Assembly: GCA_030445745.1 (NCBI GenBank)
Contig: JASUTE010000008.1
Span: 1-63,442 of the forward strand
Reading direction: 5' to 3'
Origin: Candidatus Cloacimonadota bacterium
GTDB taxonomy: Bacteria; Cloacimonadota; Cloacimonadia; Cloacimonadales; TCS61
Length of the DNA stretch: 63,442 nt
Part shown: in pieces, positions 17,654-25,986 of the stretch
Position numbering within the stretch: the stretch's first letter is position 1
Layout of the letters: every line of letters begins with the position of its first letter
The notes under the pieces: model-generated
What the model was told of the DNA's origin: nothing
The model's database searches: none
The model's input: only the letters and a program-made list of their open reading frames with translations
Position numbers and translations under genes: made by a program

Positions 17654-18240
17654 ATGTCTTTAATCGCCTCGTATATCCACCCTGTGGTGGTCTTAGTCTC
17701 TTTCAATATTTTATTGTACATGCCAGAGTCTATCTGCTTGGATAGCTTCTGTTTTATCTTACCGGTGATGTGTTCTTTACCCAAAGCTTTTAGTGCCTGT
17801 ACCAGCAGGTCGCTTTCCTTGTGTCTAAAACCAATATTTTTCAAGGGAGAATTCTTGAACTCTAGCTTAGTTCCCATAATGTTATAAGCCCTGTTAGGCC
17901 CATCGCTGTAGTATATGTACCTGCCAGGAATTTGTGTAGATAGCTCTAACAGGTTCAGGGCACTTTCTCCAGAAATAACGATGTGCCAGTTGAATTTTCG
18001 AGCTATAGCTCTAGCTGCCTGGTCAATATCTGGGCTTAGCTCTTGTTGCAAATATTCGCTGTACCTGGGGTAGTCATACAACCCTCTGGCAATACGTCTT
18101 ATCTTACCAGTTTTTTGTAGGTAAGAGAGGATATCGTCTGCTTCCCTGCGACTATATTCAGATAGCAAGTCTCTTGATGAGAACACCCACCCCCTGCCAT
18201 GTCCAGCTATAAAGTAAAAAGCTTTTTCATGCTTATTCAC
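17635..18240 (-). CDS. AbiEi-type antitoxin/regulator (DUF6088-like)
   Basis: The protein resembles DUF6088 AbiEi antitoxins: an N-terminal winged helix (GWVFSSRDLL, DDILSYLQKTGKIRRIARGLYDYP) and a C-terminal antitoxin domain (WHIVISGESALNLL, IGFRHKESD). It should repress its operon and neutralise the AbiEii toxin encoded next. I choose the GTG at 18,240 because AAGGGGAAAAACTT lies just upstream and the product then starts at NKHEKAFYF. An upstream TTG at 18,297 would add 19 residues without a ribosome site. The intact antitoxin next to a truncated toxin fits relaxed selection on the toxin only. Confidence 0.8.
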   Translation of the reverse strand: MNKHEKAFYFIAGHGRGWVFSSRDLLSEYSRREADDILSYLQKTGKIRRIARGLYDYPRYSEYLQQELSPDIDQAARAIARKFNWHIVISGESALNLLELSTQIPGRYIYYSDGPNRAYNIMGTKLEFKNSPLKNIGFRHKESDLLVQALKALGKEHITGKIKQKLSKQIDSGMYNKILKETKTTTGWIYEAIKDICRENA

Positions 18241-18298
18241 AAGTTTTTCCCCTTTATAATTTTCCTGAAAAAGTAGTATGTTTTTCAGGAATTGCAAC

Positions 18299-19549
18299 TT
18301 ATTCTTTAGCCTTTCTTTGGTAAAATTCTTCTACGGTTGTGTTGTATTTGTGGTCTTGAAGAAACTGATCTATAAGATTGTCTTCGAACCCATAGCTTTG
18401 CGCTAAAGGTATTATAGGTTTCAGAGACGAACTTTTAGGGTTATCTATTAGAGAGCTGATATTGGTTATGAATTTATGAGTAAACTTTCCATCGTCAATC
18501 TTATTCTCTTTCGGTAACATCATTAGTCTATCATGAAGATGTAAGCTATAGCTTATTGTGTCTTTTATATCTGTAAGAATCTGAATGTTTCCAGAATAGC
18601 CACATTTTCTGTATAGGTTTGCAATCTTGCCATAGACAGTACTAAATGAATTTGCAAGCATAACTAAATCAAAGATATCTTTCTCGTTCTTTTTTTTTCC
18701 AGAGAATAAACGAAAAGAAACTAGCACAGCTCCATTTCTAAAAAAAATATCTTTACGGTAGGTAAAGCCTAATCTATCTTTATTAGCGCTTTCAGTTATA
18801 AAACCATGGTAAGTAAACCCTTCATACGAATTTGTATATTTAGCCTTATAGGGCCCTAGATAGTTTTCTTTTAACTCTTTCAGTTCATCGGATAGGGTAA
18901 TATGGTTATATTTCATGTGAAACAGGTTGTGTACAGGATATTGGGGAATGAAGTAAATGAAGCAATAAGCATCCTTAGGTGGATCAAAATCCTTATTTGG
19001 GTTTTCCTGTTTTATCTTTTCGTATATATTCTCTAGTTTCTGTTCTTGGAAAAAGAAGTTCCTATAGGCATCTTCTATTTCCCTTTGATCCATTGGTTTG
19101 GCTTCATAATCACGGCGCTTATAGAATCTATTTTCTTTTTTGTAACAAACAAAATGAGGTCCGCTTATGCTTTGGGGAACTTCAACTATTATGTATTCTC
19201 CATCTTCATCATCATCTGGAACAGGTTGAATTCTAAAGTCCATCCTGGGTAAAACACCATCTGCTAGCACTTGTTGCATCGTCTCTTTTAAGGATCTATC
19301 CTTTATTGGTTGGAGTTCCTCTGGAATACTACCATCTTCTTTCTGCTTTTTTTCCTTTATACCAAAGATTATTCTGCCACCAAAGCTATTAGCCATAGCA
19401 GAAACATCTTTACAAAGCTCTTTCTTATCGCTGTTGGTTTTCACCTTAAGCTCGCTCTTGTATTCCAGGTGAATACTTTCGCTTATCTTGTTATCTTTTA
19501 GCCATTGTAGATCGCTTTTGGTTATTTCATCTAGTGGTTTGTCTAGCAT
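18299..19549 (-). CDS. AlbA_2 (Schlafen-like) domain protein inside the hsd operon
   Basis: A 416-residue protein. Residues ~20-165 form an AlbA_2 domain (ESIHLEYKSELK, SAMANSFGGRIIFGIKE, EYIIVEVPQS, NRFYKRRDYEAKPM). The rest (about 170-416) is alpha-helical with no motif I recognise. Proteins of this layout occur as guests between hsdS and hsdR in type I loci; they may help phage defence or regulation, but their role is not established. The start ATG overlaps the hsdS stop by one base, so it is translationally coupled. It stops shortly before the antitoxin gene. Confidence 0.75.
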   Translation of the reverse strand: MLDKPLDEITKSDLQWLKDNKISESIHLEYKSELKVKTNSDKKELCKDVSAMANSFGGRIIFGIKEKKQKEDGSIPEELQPIKDRSLKETMQQVLADGVLPRMDFRIQPVPDDDEDGEYIIVEVPQSISGPHFVCYKKENRFYKRRDYEAKPMDQREIEDAYRNFFFQEQKLENIYEKIKQENPNKDFDPPKDAYCFIYFIPQYPVHNLFHMKYNHITLSDELKELKENYLGPYKAKYTNSYEGFTYHGFITESANKDRLGFTYRKDIFFRNGAVLVSFRLFSGKKKNEKDIFDLVMLANSFSTVYGKIANLYRKCGYSGNIQILTDIKDTISYSLHLHDRLMMLPKENKIDDGKFTHKFITNISSLIDNPKSSSLKPIIPLAQSYGFEDNLIDQFLQDHKYNTTVEEFYQRKAKE

Positions 19550-20700
19550 TACTCCTCCATCTTTACGCGTACCTTACCACTCATTAGCTTAGGCAGCAGC
19601 GTATCACGCAGTTTTTCAAGTGTACGGATTTGGGATTGGTTAAAAGAAATTTTAAAGAAAAGTTCTTTTACGTTTTTATTAAAATTTAATAATGTTTCAT
19701 TATCTGGTTTTGATATCATTATTTGATTTACGCCTTCATTGTTAATATCTGGTTGAACCGTCCCACTAACAAAACTATCTTTTATTTCTTGAAATTCTGT
19801 ACTCATTATATAACACCAAATGTAATAATGACTCAATTTTGTTGTTTTTAATCCTGTAAATCCTGTTGATAAAATTAAATTATTTAAATTATAAGAATAA
19901 TCATCAAACATTAATGCTTTTCTTACTCCTCCTTTTTTAGCAAACCAAACGGAATAGATAACAGGTTCCATATTTGCCCTTGATGGTTTATCATTAAAAG
20001 TTATAGGTGTTCCACCTCTAATATCGGTATTATTCACATCACCCGTTGCTAAATAAATTTTTTCTCCTTCAAAATAATTTATTCCACTTTTTATAATTTT
20101 AGCTAAGTCACTATTACCTAACGGGACTTCCTCCCACCCCTCATCTGCTTCTTCCACGAACCACTGCCGAAAAAGTGTTTCAGCCATAGCTTCAAGCGTC
20201 TTGTTCTGGCGGTGGAGCAGGTCTATTTTGTCGTCTAAACTGGAAAGGACGGAGGCGATGGCTTTTTGTTCGGGGAGTGGGGGGAAATTCCATTTTGATT
20301 CGCTAACAAAATTCCAATCTGCTCTTGGCATCCTTGTTCCTGACGAACCAGAATAGGTAAAATCAACGAAGTCTTGATTTGCGAAAAAATAGAAAAGAAA
20401 ATCTTTATCGTTTTCTCCTCTGGGCTTTACAACCCAAATATCAGTTGAGCAAATTCCTTCAAAGTTAGGTCGAAATAATTTTCTAAAATATGGACGAAGT
20501 TTTCCGAACAAGAAACAGTCAGAATTGAATCGAAATTTATTACTGGCAATAGTATTTGAATCCCCTATACCTTGCAACCTTAATCCGCCTTCAACTATGT
20601 GTTCAAGTGCGATATAAGGCAGTTTTTCATCACCAACTTTCCAACTGTCTTTTTCAAGTTGTGCAATTTCTTTCAGTTTATATTCCTTCCACTCAGTCAT
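19549..20700 (-). CDS. hsdS: Type I restriction-modification specificity subunit
   Basis: A 383-residue HsdS, which sets the DNA target of both methylation and cleavage. It has two target-recognition domains, each followed by a conserved helix: FPPLPEQKAIASVLSSLDDK (about residues 135-154) after the first, and a shorter LEKLRDTLLPKLMSGK after the second. The second recognition domain is more AT-rich than the rest of the gene, consistent with domain exchange by recombination, the usual way specificity changes. The target sequence cannot be read from the protein. It lies three bases behind the ORF6N gene. Confidence 0.93.
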   Translation of the reverse strand: MTEWKEYKLKEIAQLEKDSWKVGDEKLPYIALEHIVEGGLRLQGIGDSNTIASNKFRFNSDCFLFGKLRPYFRKLFRPNFEGICSTDIWVVKPRGENDKDFLFYFFANQDFVDFTYSGSSGTRMPRADWNFVSESKWNFPPLPEQKAIASVLSSLDDKIDLLHRQNKTLEAMAETLFRQWFVEEADEGWEEVPLGNSDLAKIIKSGINYFEGEKIYLATGDVNNTDIRGGTPITFNDKPSRANMEPVIYSVWFAKKGGVRKALMFDDYSYNLNNLILSTGFTGLKTTKLSHYYIWCYIMSTEFQEIKDSFVSGTVQPDINNEGVNQIMISKPDNETLLNFNKNVKELFFKISFNQSQIRTLEKLRDTLLPKLMSGKVRVKMEE

Positions 20701-20702
20701 TC

Positions 20703-21587
20703 CTAACCTCCCTTTTCCAACTTAGCTAAAATCTCCTCGGCGTTCATCTCCATTTTAGAAAAGGCAAACCATTTTTTACCTAAATCTTTCAGGCTGGCTC
20801 CAAAGTGATAAACTGTATTTTCATCTATAATCAGGAAACGATCGTGAGCTTTGGTAAATTGTTTAATTTCAATTTTGGGATATTGCTTATTATGTTTTGC
20901 TAAATCTTGTTTAAGAATTTTTGTTATATGTTTTGTATAAATGGTTACAGTTACATCTTTCTTTTGTTTTGTAAGCAATTGCAAAACAGATTCATCGACA
21001 TAATTATCGATAAGTAAGATAGATTTTTCAGCAGATTTTATCAAGTCAGCAACGAAAACATAAGCATCAAAAATCTGTCCATCATAGAATATGCCTTGTT
21101 TTGGTTTCACGCTTTTATCTTCTAGAGCATTAAATATTCGGTCGAATTTTTGGTCAGCCTCAATTTGTTTCTGTTCCACTTTATCAAGCCGTTGAAAAAT
21201 AGCTGCATTTTCTACGAGAAATTTTCTCATTTGCACAAAAGCACGCATAATTGCAATATTTACTTTTACCGCTGTTTCACTTTTTAATACTCCTGATAGA
21301 GAAGAAATACCTTGCTCAGTAAATACATAAGGCAGTTTTCTTCGACCTCCCCAACTTGATGTCACATTCTGTGATTTCAAGTTTTCCCATTCTTCACTAG
21401 TCAGTTGAAACATAAAATCATCAGGAAAGCGTTCTCTGTTTCTACTTACAGCTTGGTTTAAAGCTCTGGTTTCAACTTCATACATTTGCGCTAAATCACT
21501 ATCAAGCATTACCTGAACGCCTCGAATAGTATAAATTCTATTCTGGATACTATCAGTTCTAATGATTTTATTTTTATCACTCATCAA
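20703..21587 (-). CDS. ORF6N-domain DNA-binding protein in hsd operon
   Basis: A 294-residue protein. Residues ~10-105 are an ORF6N domain (IYTIRGVQVMLDSDLAQMY, RNRERFPDDFMFQL, LPYVFTEQGISSLSGVL), a DNA-binding module found in phage antirepressors. After a helical linker the C-terminal part (about 170-285) resembles a phospholipase-D-like fold: a TKAHDRFLIID segment with a single H.R/K-type motif, then YHFGASLKDLGKKW. Such proteins are common guests between hsdM and hsdS and their function is unknown. The start overlaps the hsdM 3' end by 11 bases, which suggests coupling. Confidence 0.82.
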   Translation of the reverse strand: MMSDKNKIIRTDSIQNRIYTIRGVQVMLDSDLAQMYEVETRALNQAVSRNRERFPDDFMFQLTSEEWENLKSQNVTSSWGGRRKLPYVFTEQGISSLSGVLKSETAVKVNIAIMRAFVQMRKFLVENAAIFQRLDKVEQKQIEADQKFDRIFNALEDKSVKPKQGIFYDGQIFDAYVFVADLIKSAEKSILLIDNYVDESVLQLLTKQKKDVTVTIYTKHITKILKQDLAKHNKQYPKIEIKQFTKAHDRFLIIDENTVYHFGASLKDLGKKWFAFSKMEMNAEEILAKLEKGG

Positions 21588-23118
21588 TCTTCACCTTTTC
21601 TAAGTTTGCAGAAATGCGTTCATTCAGAATTGCTTCTTCTTTTAGCTGTTCTTCAAACTCAGTTTTAAGCTTGGTAAAGCGTTCTTTAAAGTCGAAATCG
21701 TCCTCTTCATCTGGCAAACCCACATAGCGTCCCGGAGTAAGTACATAGTCTTTTTCTTTCACCTCTTCTAAGCTGGCTGCTTTGCAAAACCCCTTAATGT
21801 CTTTGTATTCGCCTTTTGGATTACGCCAGTTGTGGTAGGTGCTGGTTATTTTGTTTATATCATCTGGGGTAAGCACACGTGTCCTTCTGTTTATAAGTTG
21901 CCCCATCTCTCTGGCATCAATAAACAGTATCTCATCGTTTCTATCTCGGAACCTGCCATTGGTTCTATTCTTACTCATAAACCATAAGCTGGCAGGGATC
22001 GGTGTGTTCAGGAAAAGCTTAGCAGGAAGGTTTACTATACAATCTACCATACGTGCTTCTATCAGATTCTTTCTTATCTCACCTTCACCCGAAGTTTTGG
22101 TAGCAAGAGAGCCCTTTGCCAACACAAACCCAGCTTGGCCAGTAGGAGCCAGGTGGTAAATAAAATGCTGAATCCAGGCATAGTTGGCATTTCCAGGTGG
22201 AGGAGTTCCAAACTTCCACCTAGCATCTTTGCGTAGAAGGTTGCCTCCCCAGTCACTGTCGTTGAATGGGGGGTTGGCGATTACATAGTCTGCCCTAAGG
22301 TCTTTGTGGGCATCGTTTTGGAAGGAACCTTCGTTGTTCCATTTCACCTGAGAGCTATCGATACCACGTATAGCCAGGTTCATCTTAATAAGCTTCCAAG
22401 TAGTCCTGTTACTTTCTTGCCCGTATATGGAAATGTTGTTTATTTTCCCCTGATGCTTCTTAACAAACTTTTCCGATTGTACGAACATGCCACCAGAACC
22501 ACAGCAGGGGTCGAATATTCTTCCTTTGTATGGTTCCAACATCTCTACTAACAGCTGTACTACACTTCTGGGAGTATAGAACTGACCACCCTTTTTACCT
22601 TCTGCTAAAGCAAATTGGCCTAGGAAGTATTCAAACACATGCCCCAGTATATCTGCGCTCTTTTCTTTCACATCGCCCAAAGCTATGTTACTAACTAAAT
22701 CTATAAGCCCACCAAGGTTGGTAGCATCTAGGTTCTCTTTAGCAAAAACTTTCGGTAAAACACCACGAAGCATGGGATTTTCTTTCTCTATAGCATCCAT
22801 CGCGTGGTCGACGTATTTGCCAATCTCAGGGAGTTTTGCTTTATCTTTCAGGTAGTTCCACCTTGCCTTAGCAGGTACAAAGAAAACGTTCTCTGCTTTA
22901 TACTCATCCCTGTCCTCGGGGTCTGCACCTTCATACTCTTCTTCGCCCCTTTGCAATTTATTATACAGCTTATCGAAGGCATCGGATATATAGCGCAGGA
23001 AGATGAGTCCTAAAACTACATGTTTGTATTCTGCAGCGTCTATGTTCTTCCTAAGTTTATTGGCAGCCTTCCACATTTGCTGTTCCATCGATTGGTTATT
23101 GTTCTTCTTTCTTGCCAT
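21577..23118 (-). CDS. hsdM: Type I DNA adenine methyltransferase subunit
   Basis: A 513-residue HsdM, the N6-adenine methyltransferase subunit. The N-terminal helical HsdM_N domain is followed by the SAM-binding motif I (DPCCGSGGMF, about residue 205) and the catalytic NPPF motif (ANPPFNDSDW, about residue 283). The length is normal. It is the first gene of the leftward operon; ATG is preceded by CTAGGAGACGAA. The 289 bases upstream contain an 11-bp inverted repeat and no other gene, so this is the likely promoter region of the operon. Confidence 0.95.
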   Translation of the reverse strand: MARKKNNNQSMEQQMWKAANKLRKNIDAAEYKHVVLGLIFLRYISDAFDKLYNKLQRGEEEYEGADPEDRDEYKAENVFFVPAKARWNYLKDKAKLPEIGKYVDHAMDAIEKENPMLRGVLPKVFAKENLDATNLGGLIDLVSNIALGDVKEKSADILGHVFEYFLGQFALAEGKKGGQFYTPRSVVQLLVEMLEPYKGRIFDPCCGSGGMFVQSEKFVKKHQGKINNISIYGQESNRTTWKLIKMNLAIRGIDSSQVKWNNEGSFQNDAHKDLRADYVIANPPFNDSDWGGNLLRKDARWKFGTPPPGNANYAWIQHFIYHLAPTGQAGFVLAKGSLATKTSGEGEIRKNLIEARMVDCIVNLPAKLFLNTPIPASLWFMSKNRTNGRFRDRNDEILFIDAREMGQLINRRTRVLTPDDINKITSTYHNWRNPKGEYKDIKGFCKAASLEEVKEKDYVLTPGRYVGLPDEEDDFDFKERFTKLKTEFEEQLKEEAILNERISANLEKVKIDE

Positions 23119-23168
23119 TTCGTCTCCTAGTATTTAGTATCATAGTCAAAAGCCATAGTTGTATTATC

Positions 23169-23225
23169 TTACCCGAAAGTAAAAATTTTTAATTTTCAGT
23201 CAAACATAAAATTCCTTTCGGGTAA
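23169..23225 (-). promoter_or_regulatory. Inverted repeat upstream of hsdM (possible operator)
   Basis: The arms TTACCCGAAAG (23,169-23,179) and CTTTCGGGTAA (23,215-23,225) are perfect complements separated by 35 bases. They lie 51-107 bases before the hsdM start, where a promoter is expected. They could be a binding site for a regulator, for example the AbiEi antitoxin, whose relatives bind inverted repeats. Confidence 0.45.
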
Positions 23226-23407
23226 TTCATCTGCTTTTCATATAGTTTCATCTTAGCATTTGTTAACATTAGAAATCCTGATCCATACCTATACAATAAT
23301 TCTCATATCTTCGATACTAATTGAAGCTTGCCCCATAATAATATCCTCTTTTAGATAAAAATAATTTTTATTATAAAAAAATCGGACATTATTAGTGTCA
23401 AGAATTT

Positions 23408-23980
23408 CTATTTTTTAAATACCCGATAAGATTTCCAGTCAATATATCTATAGAGGGTACCTCTTGAGATACCCAGTTCCTTGCAAATCTCATCTACAGA
23501 CAACTTATCTGCATCATAAAGGGTTTGGGCCATCTCTATTTTCTTTTTAGTCATCTTTCGTGGCCTTCCACCTTTTCTCCCACGGGCTTTAGCTGCTTTA
23601 AGGCCTGCTTGGGTCCTTTCTCGTATAATTTCTCTTTCAAATTCTGCTAACGCCCCAAATATGTGGAATATGAGTTTACCGCTGCTAGTAGTAGTATCAA
23701 TACTTTCCTTAAGGGATTTAAAGCCAACACCACGGTCATTTAAACCTGTAACTACATCTATAAGATGCTTAAGAGATCGACCTAATCGGTCTAGCTTCCA
23801 AACCACTAGAACATCATCTTTCCTAAGATCTTCTAAGGCTTTTTTGAGTTCCACTCTTTCCGTTTTTGCTCCACTGGCAACTTCTTTATATATTTTTTCA
23901 CACCCTTCTTTTTTAAGATCGTCTTCCTGTAAATCTAGACTTTGGTCTGTCGTTGAAACTCTTGCATACCCGATTCGCAT
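23408..23980 (-). CDS. Serine recombinase (resolvase/invertase family)
   Basis: A 190-residue small serine recombinase. The catalytic serine is Ser9 in YARVSTTDQ. The arginine-rich active-site segment KLDRLGRS lies near residue 69, followed by the E-helix (GALAEFEREIIRERT, AGLKAAKARGRKGGRP) and a C-terminal helix-turn-helix (DEICKELGISRGTLYRYI). I choose ATG 23,980 because AAAGGAGGTACTT lies directly upstream; an earlier ATG would add 14 residues that are not part of the family. It sits between the hsd operon and the mobile module and may resolve or invert DNA of either. An inverted repeat in the 366-base gap upstream is a candidate site. Confidence 0.92.
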   Translation of the reverse strand: MRIGYARVSTTDQSLDLQEDDLKKEGCEKIYKEVASGAKTERVELKKALEDLRKDDVLVVWKLDRLGRSLKHLIDVVTGLNDRGVGFKSLKESIDTTTSSGKLIFHIFGALAEFEREIIRERTQAGLKAAKARGRKGGRPRKMTKKKIEMAQTLYDADKLSVDEICKELGISRGTLYRYIDWKSYRVFKK

Positions 23981-24333
23981 AAGTACCTCCTTTGTATTTT
24001 GGGGTAATATATAAAAAGTCAACTATGCTGTCAAGTTTTTATACTTTGATATTTAGATGGGTTTTTATATAAATATATTAGAAGATATCGTAGATATTTT
24101 ATCTCAACCTAGGTTATATAAAAAACGGTCGTTTATTAGACATAGCTACACAAGATATTATCTAGCTGCTTATTTCTTAGGAAATTCATTATAACTTCGT
24201 ATGATAAATAGACTATTAACTTTGCTGCTAGATAATAACAAATAGCTAGCAAAGGCAACTTTCAAGTCTAAATCTTATTCTAAGCAAAAACACCTAACTT
24301 GGCTAATACCTAAAAAAAAAGACTATCCCCCCT
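23981..24333. other. Gap upstream of the recombinase with an 11-bp inverted repeat
   Basis: No gene. It contains the arms TATTATCTAGC (24,156-24,166) and GCTAGATAATA (24,227-24,237), 60 bases apart, and between them ATAACTTCGTATGATAAATA (24,190-24,209). The layout could be a recombination site for the neighbouring serine recombinase. The stretch is strongly AT-rich. Confidence 0.35.
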
Positions 24334-24361
24334 CAGCAGCGAGATCTTACTCTCGCTGCTG
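24334..24361 (-). terminator. Hairpin terminator overlapping the stop codon
   Basis: A perfect 11-bp stem CAGCAGCGAGA / TCTCGCTGCTG with a six-base loop that contains the stop codon of the VWA-like gene. On the leftward strand it is followed about 12 bases later by a run of nine T. The same hairpin, slightly mutated, is in the duplicated fragment at 2.45 kb. Confidence 0.65.
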
Positions 24362-25465
24362 GAGGTAGATGCGCTCACCAAAGGGCGGCTGGAAGCTTGC
24401 CTTGTCAGTTAACACCCACAGGGTCGGGTAGTCTGGCTGGGCTGGAAAAGTATTACACCACCCATCCGTGAAATAGATAACACAGGCCGGCTCTAGCTGC
24501 TGTTTTTCTATATACTCAAACCCAGGCCTAAAATCGGTGCCACCGCCACCCTTAGCATGTAGCTGTAAATCATAGATGTCAAGGTCTTCAACTCCGGCGA
24601 CCTTTGAATCCACATAAATCACCTTTATCTTGGTTTGGGGGTAGCTGGTTAATATCGCCTGTAGCTCCGCGGCAAATCTATCTAGCTCTTTCTGGTATAT
24701 AGAACCACTAGTATCTATAATAACGGCCAGGGTTCCTAAAGTAGGTGTATGCAGATCCGGTAAATAAAGCCCGGAATACAGATAACGTTTATTAGGTTTT
24801 GTCCAAGTGTAATCGTTCTTAGCATTCTCGGTAATGAAGCGGGCCAATATCTCCTGCCAAGATAACTGCGGCTGCAACACCTTCTCGATAAGCCGCTCCA
24901 GGCCACCTGGCAACTTACCCTGGGCTTTGGCTATAGCTGCAGCCTGGGTTATCGCCAGCTTCCAGTTCTGCTTCTGCTGCTGTGGCAAAGGTGCTCCAGG
25001 AGCATTTCTATCCGGCTTGTAGTCTCTTACATTACCTACCAGCGTAGCAGCTTGGGGTAATTGATAGTCGTGTGGCAACATGCTGTAAATAACCTCTGCT
25101 TCCAGATTCTGATAATTAACATCTAATAAAGCACCTTCTGGCAGACTAAAATCTGCCTCTTTAACTATCTGATTAATAGCCAGGTCGCAAGCAACATTCC
25201 ACTTAAGCTGCTCTCGGTCCTGCCTGCGGAAAGGATGTAGCATGGCAATATGCATCACCTCATGGCAGATAACTCCTTTTATCTCCCCATTAGATAGTTT
25301 ATCAATAAATTCAGGATTGTAGCCCAAAATAACCGAATCGGTATAGGCTGTACTACAGCTCTTATCTTCCTTTAGTTGCAGCTGTAAGGCTAACGAGGCA
25401 AAGAACGGGCTGGAAAGTACCAGCCCAGCTCTTGCTTTGATAAGTTTCTTCTCTATCTTATTCAT
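24347..25465 (-). CDS. VWA-like metallopeptidase (DUF2201 type)
   Basis: A 372-residue protein with a zinc-peptidase HExxH motif (HEVMH, residues 68-72) in the N-terminal DUF2201-type domain. Its C-terminal VWA-like domain has a MIDAS motif DTSGS (about residue 250) and later GGGGTDF and YFTDG. Members pair with MoxR-type AAA ATPases; substrates are unknown. Here the MoxR gene lies two genes upstream in the same leftward transcript, and the start overlaps the preceding gene by four bases. The last codons form a terminator hairpin. A decayed copy of the 3' end lies at 2.4 kb, so this gene or its module was once present twice. Confidence 0.87.
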   Translation of the reverse strand: MNKIEKKLIKARAGLVLSSPFFASLALQLQLKEDKSCSTAYTDSVILGYNPEFIDKLSNGEIKGVICHEVMHIAMLHPFRRQDREQLKWNVACDLAINQIVKEADFSLPEGALLDVNYQNLEAEVIYSMLPHDYQLPQAATLVGNVRDYKPDRNAPGAPLPQQQKQNWKLAITQAAAIAKAQGKLPGGLERLIEKVLQPQLSWQEILARFITENAKNDYTWTKPNKRYLYSGLYLPDLHTPTLGTLAVIIDTSGSIYQKELDRFAAELQAILTSYPQTKIKVIYVDSKVAGVEDLDIYDLQLHAKGGGGTDFRPGFEYIEKQQLEPACVIYFTDGWCNTFPAQPDYPTLWVLTDKASFQPPFGERIYLQQRE

Positions 25466-25977
25466 ACTAAACCTGCCTCTGCCATTTTAATGCTGGCTTG
25501 TTGTTTTTTCCTGTGCTTCTCTTTGGCCTTCTGCACTTTATAAAAGACCTCAGCAGCGGGGCCATACAGATCAGCTTTTGCATAGACTTCATAGATGAAA
25601 GGGTCATCTAGTATAGCTGTTAAAGCTTGCTCGGAGATATCCTCAAAATAATCCATAGCGTAGTTATAAAGATTGGGTGAAAGACCCTGATTAAGCAGTT
25701 TATACTTAACTATCTGCTGCTTCTGCAGAAATTTATTTTCATCAGCATAATCACCAGCTACCACAATACGGTCTCCCGCCCAGCTGCCTATGATAGGATG
25801 CTCGGAATGCAGATCACCTCCGCCGCGGCCATTACCATCTGCCAGAAGTATAGCTAGTGCTGTCAGCGTTCCTGCACTGCAACAGCCGAACTCCAACAGC
25901 TTGGCTCCTTCGTTAAAACAAAAGGTGTCTATGTATTGCTGCTTATCCAGGTTCACTATCTTGTAGTATTGTCCCAT
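25462..25977 (-). CDS. Unknown 171-residue protein of the MoxR/VWA module
   Basis: I do not recognise this gene with certainty. It opens with MGQYYKIVNLD and contains a glycine-rich stretch (LADGNGRGGGDLH) followed by GSWAGDRIVVAGDYAD, and it ends in a basic tail. Proteins starting with a 'MG.YY' pattern occur in phages and integrated elements of several phyla. No signal peptide or membrane segment is seen. It lies between the 282-residue protein and the VWA-like peptidase with a four-base overlap to the latter, so it is translated with the module. The ribosome site GGAGAA is just upstream. Confidence 0.65.
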   Translation of the reverse strand: MGQYYKIVNLDKQQYIDTFCFNEGAKLLEFGCCSAGTLTALAILLADGNGRGGGDLHSEHPIIGSWAGDRIVVAGDYADENKFLQKQQIVKYKLLNQGLSPNLYNYAMDYFEDISEQALTAILDDPFIYEVYAKADLYGPAAEVFYKVQKAKEKHRKKQQASIKMAEAGLV

Positions 25978-25986
25978 TTCTCCTCC

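Noticed and set aside
18241-18297. Longer start (TTG 18,297) for the AbiEi antitoxin in the hsd operon.
   Set aside because: It lacks a ribosome site, and GTG 18,240 has AAGGGG at a proper distance and matches the usual length of the family.
24190-24201. ATAACTTCGTAT is identical to 12 of 13 bases of a loxP arm.
   Set aside because: The second arm and the eight-base spacer are missing, the neighbouring recombinase is of the serine type, and one 12-base match in 63 kb is not rare enough to mean much.
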